DNA from: Apium graveolens
Lineage: Eukaryota > Streptophyta > Magnoliopsida > Apiales > Apiaceae
Assembly (NCBI RefSeq): GCF_009905375.1
Contig: NC_133652.1
Span: forward strand, 124,331,205-124,395,204
Length of the DNA stretch: 64,000 nucleotides
Reading direction: 5' to 3'
Each line of letters begins with the position of its first letter. Position 1 is the stretch's first letter. A program made the position numbers and the translations under genes. The notes under the pieces are model-generated. The model did no database searches and had not been told where the DNA came from. It was given only the letters and a program-made list of their open reading frames with translations. Below are positions 54,023-64,000 of the stretch, piece after piece.

Positions 54023-55763
54023 TGTAACACCCCCAAATCCGAGGTCGGGGATTCGGGTTGTCACGAGTTCCATTTCCCTTATCAATACTTAATCTTAACA
54101 GTCAACCAACTACTGAGTACTGTGACCCCACAATATACACACACACACACCACAAGTTATAGTCTCAGAGATGAATACCAAAAATAACACAATTCATTTT
54201 ACTCCATAATTGTAAACCATTTCACCTCAAAAGGGTTTCTGAATAATTTACATATTCTTTGCCATTATTACAATTCATAATATACATAAGTCTGGTTCAT
54301 CAATATTTGAAAGTCTAGCCTATTGGTAGTTCCTACCTCAGCTACGGCGGCATCAACGCTTCCTGAAAACCGCAGAACGTTTCCTAACCGCTTGCGAATT
54401 GGAAGCTTGGTCATGTTCATCTTTTCTATCTGTCGTTGTGTGATGAAAGAAGAAAGCAAGGGTGAGCAACAAGCCCACCGAAATAGTATGTATAATAATT
54501 AACAATATATGAGCATTCTCATAGTATTCGTGAAAGTCTTGGTCAAGAAGAAATGAACCAAGTTGATATCTTAACGCGACCAAGTCGCAAAATATTCAGT
54601 ATATATATACTTATATACTTTTCACAATCTTTGAAATCCTCTGACATGTATAATATACACAGAGTTCCAGTTTATAACTGTATAAAAATATCGTTGCAAG
54701 GTGATCTTATATATCTAACCTTGTCTCAACGTTTTTCTGAAAATATTTGACATGCACAAGATAATCATTTACTAGATATAAGTTTAAAATATGAAGTTAC
54801 AAGACACACCAATATACTTATATCTTTTACGAATACTACTTGAACTACCACTGTTCAATGTATAAATAGTTCATCCCACAAATGAAGTTACAAGACAAAA
54901 CATGTACAGAATCAATCTTTGAAATATCATCAAAATGAAATTAAGTTACGAGATACTTCATTTGATGAAAACATCATTTTGAAAACTCGACCCTGCCAAC
55001 ACTCAACAATCGCCCAACCGTAGCCTTTCTATTGAAGTGCTCTGGGTAGTGTTGCAGAAATATCCAATTGGATGATGAACTCATTACGGGAGTTTGCCGC
55101 GCCAGGAAGACCACTCACGATGATAAGTCGCAGTAGTGCAACCCCACCATTTTCTACATGTAGAGGAGAACCTGTCGGATTTACTTGTCAACCGAACACT
55201 GGACTCCTAAGGAATGGACCTTCTTAGCGGAACTTCCGGCCATTTGGGCCAATAAACAAGGCTGGGCCGGCGCCATTCGACCACTTACGCCATTCCTAGT
55301 TCAGATGAAATCCATGACTCTGAAACGTAAAGCTCGTCCCTCCTTTCCCCAAGTAGAAACTAGTTGATACGGATCCACCAAGAAGTCGTATCTAGTTGGA
55401 AAGGAAAACTCACCGATATTTCCCAGGCGATGCCTGTTAATGGATTAACTTATTCCAAGAATTTTACTTCCCGAGTGTTGGGTAAGTAATCAAAAACTCT
55501 TTTATCAACACAACAACCTTGTTGCGAATATAAAATACACCACAGATCCGGATCCCTCAGGTTTTGAGCGAGTATTTAAATCCCCTTCGAAAGGAAAATC
55601 TTAAATATAAAAATGAGTTTTGGGATCCGCCCTAACTTTTAAAAATCATTTTGAAGACTCGAAAACATTTTTAAGAATGTTTGGAGTAATGCTGATTTAA
55701 TGTAATAAATCAGTCCCGATATATTAGAAAATATCTGAATATTATTGTTTAAATAATATTCCC
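54023..55763 (-). repeat. Partial LTR of a second Tekay-like family (copy 1)
   Basis: It starts TGTAACACCCCCAAATCC and aligns along its length with 55764 to about 57505. It stops abruptly where a second full LTR begins. The remaining part probably lies beyond the window's right edge. Confidence 0.88.
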
Positions 55764-58700
55764 TGTAACACCCCCAAATCCGGGGTCGGGGATCCGGGTT
55801 GTCACGGGTTCCATTTCCCTTAATAACACCCAATCTTAATAATTAATCAACTACTCTGTACTGTGACCCCATAATAAACACACACACCACACGTTATAGT
55901 CTCAGAGATGAATATCCAAAAATAATCACAAGCCGTTTTATTCCACAATTATCTGCCAATACACCTTAAAAGGTTTTCTGAATAATTTACATTTTCTTTT
56001 CCATTAATTCATAAATATACATAAATCTGGTACATCGAAAGTTGAAAGCCTAGCCTATTGGTAGTTCCTACCTCAACTACAGCGACATCAACGCCTATAG
56101 GAAACTGCGGAATATTTCCTATCCGCTCGCGAATTGGGAGCTTGGTCCTATTCATCTTTTCTATCTGTTGTTGTGTGATGAAAGAAGAAAGCAAGGGTGA
56201 GCAGCAAGCCCACCAAAATAATATGTATAATGATTTACAGTATATGAGCCTTCTCATAGTACTCATGAAAGTCTTGGTCAAAAGAAATAAACCAAGTTTG
56301 ATATCTTAATGCGATGAAGTCGCAAAAAATTCAGTATATATATACATATATACTTTTCAAAATATTGGAAGTCCTCTTCCATGCATAATACACACAGAGT
56401 TCCAGTGTAACTGTATAAAAATATCGTTGCAAGGTGATCTCATAAATCTAACCTTGTCTCAACGTTTTTCTGAAAATCTTTGTCATGCATAAGATAATCA
56501 TTTACTAGATATAAGTTTAAAAGATGAAGTTACAAGATACTCCAATATACTTATATCTTTTCCAAATACTACTTGAACTACCACCGTTCAAGTTATAATT
56601 AGTTTCAAAAGTTCATCACGTAGATGAGACTACAAGACCAGATTTGAATAGATTAAATCTTTAAAATATCATCAAAATAAAATGAAGTTACGAGATACTT
56701 CATTTGATGCAAACATCATTTTGAAAACTTGACCCTACCAACACTCAACAATCGCCCAATCATAGCCTTTCTATCGAAGTGCTCTGGGTAGTGTTGCAGA
56801 AATATCCAATTGGATGATGAACTCATTACGGGAGTTTGCCGCGCCAGGAAGACCACTTACGATGATCAGTCGTAGTAGTGCAACCCCACCATTTTCTACA
56901 TGTAGAGGAGAACCTGTCGGATTTACTTGTCAACCGAACACTGAACTCCTAAGGAATGGACCGCCTTAGCGGAACTTCCAGGCCATTTGGGCCAATATAA
57001 TAAGGCTGGGCCGGCGCCACTCGACCACTTACGCCACTCCTAGTTCAGATGAAATCCATGACTCTGAAACGTAAAGCTCGTTCCCCCTTTCCCCAAGTAG
57101 AAACTTGTTGATACGGCTCCACCAAGAAGTCGTATCTAGTTGGAAAGGAGAACTCACCGATATTTCCCAGGCGATGCCTGTTAATCGATTAACTTATTCC
57201 AAGAATTTTACTTCCCGAGTGTTGGGTAAGTAATCAATTCATTTAACAAAACAGCAACTTTGTTGCGAATATAAAACACACCACAGAGCCGGATCCCTCA
57301 GGTTTTGAGCGAGTATTTAAATCCACTTCGAAAGGAGGATCTTAAATATAAAAATGAGTTTTGGGATCCGCTCTAACTTTTAAAAATCATTTTGAAGACT
57401 CGCAAAACATTTTTAAGAATGTTTGGAGTGATGCTGATTTAAGAAAATAAATCAGTCCCAATATATTAGAAAATATCTGAATATTATTATTTAAATAATA
57501 TTTCCATAAAGAATAATCTTTATAAAAATAATTGAAGTAGAAGTTTTGAAACTTATACTTGAAATGAATATTAAATATCCAAAGATATACCTATACGAAA
57601 GTATTATCTTTATTTGAATAATCAAAAGTGAGTTTGATTATCGACACCTTATTCTTTAATAAAATAAAGAATATATCTCAGCAAATAATCGGAGTCATAG
57701 ATCTTCAAATGAATATTCAAATAATATTCAATAAATAAAATAAGCTGAGTCATAAGCCCTCGAATGAATATTCGAAATAATATTCAATAAATAAATAAGC
57801 TGAGTCATAAACCCTCGAATGAATATTCAAAATAATATTCAATAAATAAAATCAAGTTATCGAATAAACCTTATTCAATTAATAGTTTTGAAAACTATAA
57901 CCATATATATATATAAATATATATATATAAAATCTACTCGGGATCCTCGACTCCCGGTTTTAGAAAATGTTTTCACCTTTGGGTACCTATACTAAGGGTA
58001 TATGCAAATTACCGCTATTCTCTAGCATAGGTATTATCAACTGAACCAATAGATATATATGGCAAGAATACGAAACAGGCATGCATATATATACCATATC
58101 AACATGCTTCAATATATCGCAAAATTTGCTAATTAACCAACATGCATCTATCACAAGATAATGCATATACATATATACATCACAATAACAGTATAACAGG
58201 TAGAAAACTTGCCTGAGTGCTCCCAGATAGACTTAAGCTTAGAATGGGTCCGATAACCTATGAACAACAACATAAGTCGGAATTAAACCCCGGTCGCTTA
58301 AGAAACTAGACTTTAACCATTTAGAGTCCTAACGTTCGCTTTCACGCTTAACGATTCACTTAAGTCGCTCGAGTACTCTCGGCTCCACCATTTTTAATAA
58401 ATTAACCATTAAGGGTTTTAAGGCGATTCTTTCGTGAGTACCTTACCAACTGCCTAATACACTTAACATAATTGTTTCATACCCCAATTAGTCTTTTAAG
58501 GTCCTTAACCAAAGTTTCAAAGTAAGGCGAGGGGTAATGGTTCGGTCGCGAAACGCCGTTACTTTAAACGGTCGTTTCTCCTAAACCGTACATCGGAATC
58601 AAACGAACTACATATCAAAACGAAGCTCGTAACATGAACTATCTAAAAATGGCAATGGTCAAAACCTAGCAGGGAGTTCTCGGGTCCTAATGTTATGAAC

Positions 58701-59850
58701 AAAAGCAGTCTAAAGTAAATCGGATATTACGACGGCTATGTTTACGCAATTTCCCAATTTTATACCATCCCAATTCAACCACCATTCAATCCCAATCCAT
58801 TCTTACAACCAAAATCCATCCTCACTACATCATAACAGCCCCAATCAACTCAATATTAACAATTTATACTTATTCTTAAACTTGAATTTAAACTATACTT
58901 AAGTCCTTTAACCAAACCATAAGATTTCAACAATCAATTCACTACCATTCCAACCCAAACTCTAAACCAACAAGCATCAAGCTACTCTTTACCACAACTA
59001 TCAAAATCATCCTAATATAAAAAGTAAAGCTAGGGTTTGGAGATGTTATACCTTCCTTGAAGTGGTTGGAGTAGCTAGGAAGCCTTAAGAAGCCTTGAGA
59101 TGTCTTAGAGATGCTTGGATCAATTTAGGAAGCTTGGAACTTGAATTTTGAAAATTTTGCTTCTTGAAATGGAGAAAAGCCGAGAGCAAGGTTGAAGAAT
59201 GAAATGATTTTGTGTTTTTTTTGATTTGTTTAGCTTAGCTTGGTTGGTTTTTTTGCTTTGTTTTTGGTTAATTACCTTTCTAGCCTTGAACTTTGTGTGG
59301 TTTTAAATCAACCACATCTCCTTCCCCTTATGTCATGCTTATATCATGCTTATGATGTCATCATCCCTTAATTGCCCCCTTCTTATTGGTTGGATGACCT
59401 CATCATCCCTAACCTCCTTGATTAACTTCCTAATTGTTTGCCTAATGACCGCTGATCTGTTATACGGTTCGCTTAACTTTCGTTTTCATTTATCGTTTGA
59501 GGGACCATACCCGGGATCTTATTACTTAGGTTTCTTTAACCTTTCTCAATACATTATATTCCTTTCATGATCCTCTCTTATAATCCTTTTATTTAAATCC
59601 TTTTTATCCTGTTACCTTATACTAAATTCTTTCCGTATCTAGTGGATTTCCGGGAAAAATCAAAGTGTTCGGAATTGGATTCTGACGATCTTTACATACA
59701 CTTATATACCATATAGAGTACTAATAAAATCTCAGAATATCCATAACAGAAACCCTACATAGTGTGACATGAAAAATTTTCTTATTCAGCATAATCAGCA
59801 AAACACTATTCATAAGGGTTTCAAAAATTCCAAAAATTGGGGTTATTACA
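55764..59850 (-). repeat. Full 3' LTR of a second Tekay-like element (copy 2), 4087 bp
   Basis: On the plus strand it runs from TGTAACACC to GTTATTACA. Its right end abuts a polypurine tract read on the minus strand, so this is a 3' LTR in minus orientation. Its left 27 bases match the terminus of the first chromovirus LTR (inverted) at about 19 of 27 positions, while the bodies are too different for the same family. Confidence 0.88.
57690..57852. repeat. 55-bp tandem repeat within the LTR
   Basis: GAGTCATA ... GAATATTC ... AATAATATTCAATAAATAAA recurs three times at about 57692, 57747 and 57802. Such a block may arise by slippage. Confidence 0.8.
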
Positions 59851-59868
59851 GTCTCCCCTCCTTAAAAG
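59851..59868 (-). other. Polypurine tract of the second Tekay-like element
   Basis: CCTTTTAAGGAGGGGAGAC-like purine tract on the minus strand directly before the LTR; nearly the same as the tract of the first chromovirus. Confidence 0.85.
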
Positions 59869-59879
59869 GATTCCGTCCC

Positions 59880-60590
59880 GGAATCAAATAGAAAATGAAT
59901 AGGGATACTCTCTTAGCATTGCACTTTCTAACTCTCGAGTAAATTTTCCCACATTGTGGTTCTACCATCAAACTCTGACTAGTTTGATAACCCTTTTCCT
60001 AAGCAATTGTTCCTTTTTCAATCTATAACCCTTCCTGGTTGCTCCATATAGGTTACGTCGGGTTGCATGTCTATGCGCTCATATGCCCTTATTTATCTGG
60101 CATCCGAATTACACTTTCTTAACATTGATACGGGAACACGTTATGAACTTGCTACATGTTCGGGGGTAGGGCTAGCTCATATGCTAACTTCCCAAAACGT
60201 CTTAATATATCCAAGGGTCCAACAAAGTATAGACTTAGCTTTCCTTTCTTTCCGAACCTCATCAATCCTTTCCAAGGGATACCTATAACATTACTAGGTC
60301 CCCTATTTCATACTCTTTGTCCTTTTGAGTCAAATCAGCATACCTCTTATGTCCATCTTGGGTTACTACCAGCCGTCCTCTGATTAGATCTATTATATCC
60401 CTGGTCCTTTGAACTACTGCGGGTCCGAGCATCTTGCGCTCTACAACTTCATCCTAACATAAGGGAGATCGACATTGTCTTCCCTCAAGGATCTCATAAG
60501 GCGATATCTCAATACTGACATATGATCTATTGTCGTAAGAAAATTCGATCCGTGTTAAGTGATCATTCCAATTTCTTTCAAGTCTGTGGC
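59880..60590 (-). pseudogene. Decayed integrase C-terminus and chromodomain
   Basis: On the minus strand across several frames: WDDHLTRIEFSYDN, SIEISPYEILEGRQCRSPL, LIRGRLVVTQDGHKRYADL, then VHNVFPVSMLRK and, near 59900-60060, IKLVRV and RELESAMLREYPYSF. Each matches, in order, the corresponding part of the intact chromovirus (its pol residues about 995-1220). Multiple frameshifts and stops make it non-functional. Confidence 0.82.
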
Positions 60591-62089
60591 ACAGACTCTC
60601 ATTATAGCTTTTAGCATTAGAGCTTTTGCTTCTTAATACCCATTCTTTTCCAGTTCATAATCGCTACTACCTTCCGTTCCTACTATTATACTGGTTATAC
60701 TTTTGCTCGTTAGCGTTCTATAACCTTTTAATAACCACGTCAACCTTAGTATCACGAACGCGTTAGAATCGGAATACCACCGTACTGATACTACTTCCTT
60801 TAGCTGCTTCCATCTTCGAAAGCTTGGTCCTTCATATAGAAATAAAAGAATTTATTGAGAGATCACTATGATCATGAACACTTGTTATATCGCATAGTTA
60901 GTACAGAAGGTGGCCAGCCTTTAGTACTTGACAAGCAATTAAACAATAGCTGGTATCCTACTCGGCTTCTATCACACAGATAGATAGTCATTCGGCAATA
61001 CCTCCCCTTCTGGAAGGGTTGTTCTTCTCAGCATACATGAAATGAAAAGAAGAGAAAAGGACGAACTGAAGATAATTGTATATATAAAATATACTGCCAC
61101 AAAATATCTGGCTTGGAATCTACCTCTGAACTATAGAGGTTTATCATAGGAGAACAAAACATATATGTATTTATATTAACATCAAGTATTATAGCATCGT
61201 ATTTCACATGCCTAAATATTTGCTATTCCGTCCATCCTTCTATGGACCCATGCTCTTCCTCGAGCTTATACACAATCACCTTTGAAACTCCCTCGATATC
61301 GAAAATCGAACCCGGGATCTCATTCTAGACATCATCGTTACTAGAATTCTATGCTTGCACCGCAACCTTCCTCGTATAATAATACGACTCTCTATTGATA
61401 AGAAAGAATAAATATTCAATATGTAGATACTCTACTTAATTAGTCTATCAATGATAACTTATACACTACCACGACCCGATTAGTGGTACTCAATCTCAAC
61501 ACCCATTCCAATACAACTCTCACGGTTGTAATCAGCTCATTACTCGCAGAATCATTGTTGCCTTACTATGGTCCACCACTGACCTACTGTAGTCATTCAT
61601 TTTCCATGAAGTCTTAATAGCTAACCATATGGAGTCCATACATCTCGTATCTAATTCTTCTAAGGAGGTAACATGATCACCATTCATGATTCATGAAGAA
61701 CACTCCTGAACTTGACGTACTTTCATGACATGAAGTAGATAAAATTGCAGAAGAGTTTCAGTCAAAGCAACGATAACAGGTTAATACCGTTCTTAATCGT
61801 ATGCCTTCAATTGAAGACTTAACTCAAAGGTTCGTTTAGTCCTTCTTTTTTTTTTTGAAATATGGTCCTGGATTACTCTCAAGATAGGACCTTCTAAGAT
61901 AGATAGCCCGCTCATGGCGATTACACGAATTAAACCTTTACCAACTACTATTACGGTTGGGTATTGCACAGTCATCAGAAGGAGTGTCAATCTTCCAAAC
62001 CATAATACAATCTGCATAGCTTTAACCATCATCACTGTATTCTTTTGGCACAAGCGCCTATAATTATCCTCTTACCTTTAAAGTGTCGG
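60591..62089. other. Decayed or inserted sequence between RNase H and integrase
   Basis: The region is expected to hold the RNase H linker and integrase core of the minus-strand element, but I could not find the DDE motifs. It is longer than expected. The open frame 61793-62053 (-) has no recognisable domain and seems to be a chance frame. Confidence 0.45.
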
Positions 62090-62300
62090 CCACCTCTTTG
62101 GCCTTTCCTGATAGTAAAATTTCCTTACAGTCAATGTCATTTTAACCACCTCCAAATAATTTTCTACCTCATTTCAATCACAGCTTATGTGAAGATGTTT
62201 TCCTTAAAATCTAATGAGTAAAAAAAAATATCACCATCTTTTTCCATAAGTTATTGCCTCAGTCTTTAGAGGTTAATCACTGTCACGACTGACTTTCAAT
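62090..62300 (-). pseudogene. Decayed RNase H C-terminus
   Basis: Scattered frames read AVIEMR, KIIWRWLK, HDIDCKEILLSGKAKEVADT, aligning with [18 protein letters not shown] and [13 protein letters not shown] of the intact chromovirus. About 1.5 kb separates it from the integrase fragment, where the intact element has about 0.85 kb, so about 0.65 kb of extra DNA lies between. Confidence 0.6.
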
Positions 62301-63560
62301 CATACTTAGAACATCTTTTAACTTAGGCTGTAATTGCCCTGAACAATTTCGACCTTTACTGGTTCGATCCATACTTTCTCGTGGTTTAACACGTGCCCCA
62401 CTTGGCATCATTATAATTACGTCATATTCCCTTTATCAACATTTCTATTCTTGAGAATTTTGAATATTACCTTTCTCCTTGTAAAACCTCTAAGGTTATC
62501 CTTGAATCGTTCCTCCTGTATTCCCTAGATACAGGGCATGTCAAAATACCATTTACTAATACTAGAACCATTATCTATATACTTCTAAAAAATTTCTCCA
62601 CTGATTCTTAAAGGTTGTTGTTACCTTAATCCTTTCCAATTCATACTGTCAAAACTCATACTATCCCTATTAAGGGTGAAATGCCAACCTGTATGCATTC
62701 CCCTAGGATTCATTTTAAGTTACCGATGTTCTATCCTTAATTCCACCTTTAAAAAAAGTACATGCATCCTTCCATGGATAAATCAAGTCATATATCCCTG
62801 ATAAGGGTGTCTTATTCAATCATTCCCACCTTGATAGTATATGCCTAGTTTCACAATAACATCTGTATTCAAAATGAGGTCAATCAATATGGCCTCCAAA
62901 AGATAACAACGGTTATCCACTTTTCTTGCCTAATTTGGTAACGATAACAAGGATGTTCTGGAAGATATTGGTCGTGTTCAACGTGAACCTCTTCTTAATA
63001 ATTCCTTATTTACTTTTGTTGTTTATCTCAACAGTCACCTCAATGTTGGGATATCTTTCATACATGGCGTCTCCCTTTCTGGGTATCAAGCCACCGGTCT
63101 TACACTTCACATTCTTGAAGGTCACTTCCTTCATCCAATTTTTCCTAATTTCTTACTTTCTTGTCTCCTCAGTCTATCCGTGTCTCAATATTTATCCTTC
63201 GAACTATCTCAAGGTTTCCTCAAATCCTCCCAACTTACAGGGGATAAAATATATGTATCTCTTATTCCTTCAACCATCAATTTAACTCATGGTGAATCAC
63301 CCTCATCCTGACGATTACATACTTTTCTATTTCTATTGCTACGAGTCTTTAGGGTTTCCTCATACCCAACTCCTTTATCATTCCTCAAACTCTATTGCCT
63401 TTATATTCCTTTCCACTTCAGTTTCTTTTTATTTTCCTTTCTCTTATCATTATTTCATGAACCCACTAATCATTGACTTCAAGCATCACATCGTTCTGGG
63501 ATTCTTGTCATCAGAACGAATCTTGACAACTTTTACAACTTAGCTTCATATTTCATCATA
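62301..63560 (-). pseudogene. Expected RT-protease region, too decayed to name residues
   Basis: By position between the RNase H and Gag pieces this should be RT, protease and zinc knuckles. I could not identify catalytic motifs. Plus-strand frames here (for example 62926-63285) look like chance hydrophobic readings of antisense sequence. Confidence 0.4.
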
Positions 63561-63960
63561 CTCGTCCGCCTTTGTTCTGAATCTAAAGCTTTTACACTAT
63601 CTCCATAACCTTGGGAATTACTTTCCCAAAAACAATTGACTGAACTTTAATCAGTTTATTCTAACCTCTGGCTCCGTGCCTTTCTTGGTCTTTCACCAGT
63701 GGTGGCCCTTCTCTTAGGAGAGTAAGTGACAAAAATAGTCTTTTGTGATTCGTCCATCATTTAGAATCTCAAATGATTCCTATATTTCCTTTATCCAGGC
63801 TCTTGCCTCGACTGGTTCAGCTTGTTCCTTGGAACTCTAAGGGCTTAGCGACTTAAAGGTCCTGAAAGAATTTCTCACCGCATTGTTTCCTCAGGGTGGT
63901 GGTTGGGGATAATAGTCTAAGTTCTGTCTAGAAAGGTCCATAAATTTTCGTATAGGAGTA
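63561..63960 (-). pseudogene. Decayed Gag of the second Tekay-like element
   Basis: With frameshifts the minus strand reads LEFQGTS, EPVEARAWIKEI, ESFEIL and then a WWK-like segment, aligning with HPSEFLGLPDPIKAQSWLRE and EKAFEL of the intact chromovirus Gag. The element continues past the window's end. Confidence 0.65.
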
Positions 63961-64000
63961 CCGTCTCGGGTCTCCTTTCCTTACTCGACTTCTGTTTCCT

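Noticed and set aside
62926..63543. Plus-strand hydrophobic frames as membrane proteins
   Set aside because: They lie in the region expected to be antisense to decayed gag-pol; pyrimidine-rich antisense sequence naturally gives Leu/Ser/Phe-rich translations.

Overview
This window is plant nuclear DNA, almost certainly from a eudicot with a large, repeat-rich genome. I found no credible cellular gene. Nearly every base that can be assigned belongs to a transposable element: Ty3/gypsy elements of the chromovirus (Tekay-like) and Tat lineages, SIRE-like Ty1/copia elements, a candidate Helitron, a tRNA-derived SINE-like sequence, two PIF/Harbinger-type MITEs and a MULE-type non-autonomous element. 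The species cannot be fixed from the sequence; an Apiaceae-like source is only a weak impression from the protein sequences.

Layout: (1) 1-14346, + strand, a nearly complete Tekay-like chromovirus with very long LTRs (about 4.5 kb). The window opens about 472 bp inside its 5' LTR. It carries a leader ORF, gag-pol (one in-frame TAG) and a C-terminal chromodomain. (2) 14347-46332, - strand, a Tat-lineage Ty3/gypsy element with LTR, tRNA-Asn-like primer site, gag, protease, RT, two RNase H domains, integrase, an 80-bp tandem repeat, an antisense ORF with two introns, and a 78-bp higher-order tandem repeat. All its genes are broken. The chromovirus of region 1 sits inside its 3' LTR. (3) 22606-42382, a SIRE-like copia insertion inside the Tat pol, bounded by a 5-bp CTTGG duplication. 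It is not one element but a tandem array LTR-int-LTR-int-LTR-int-LTR: four 1307-bp LTRs and three 4.85-kb internal domains. Each internal domain keeps an intact 758-codon gag frame and has lost most of pol. Variant sites suggest the middle unit is a hybrid of the outer two, as expected from unequal crossing-over in a two-unit ancestor.

(4) 46333-54022, AT-rich DNA with no genes: a candidate Helitron (47023-49676) holding a SINE-like A/B-box sequence and a 341-bp MITE with TAA duplications; a second MITE (50101-50983, TTA duplications); a 1157-bp element with roughly 190-bp inverted repeats and 9-bp duplications (51950-53106, MULE-like); and the tail of an old copia RNase H (53530-54022). (5) 54023-64000, - strand: a partial LTR of a second Tekay-like family, interrupted by a full LTR of the same family (55764-59850), followed by that element's badly decayed chromodomain, integrase, RNase H and gag.

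The order of events reads from the nesting: the Tat element came first; the copia insertion and the chromovirus then landed in it independently; the copia insertion is young (near-identical LTRs, open gag frames) and was amplified locally. On the right the copia fragment was hit by a Tekay-like LTR element, which was in turn hit by a relative.
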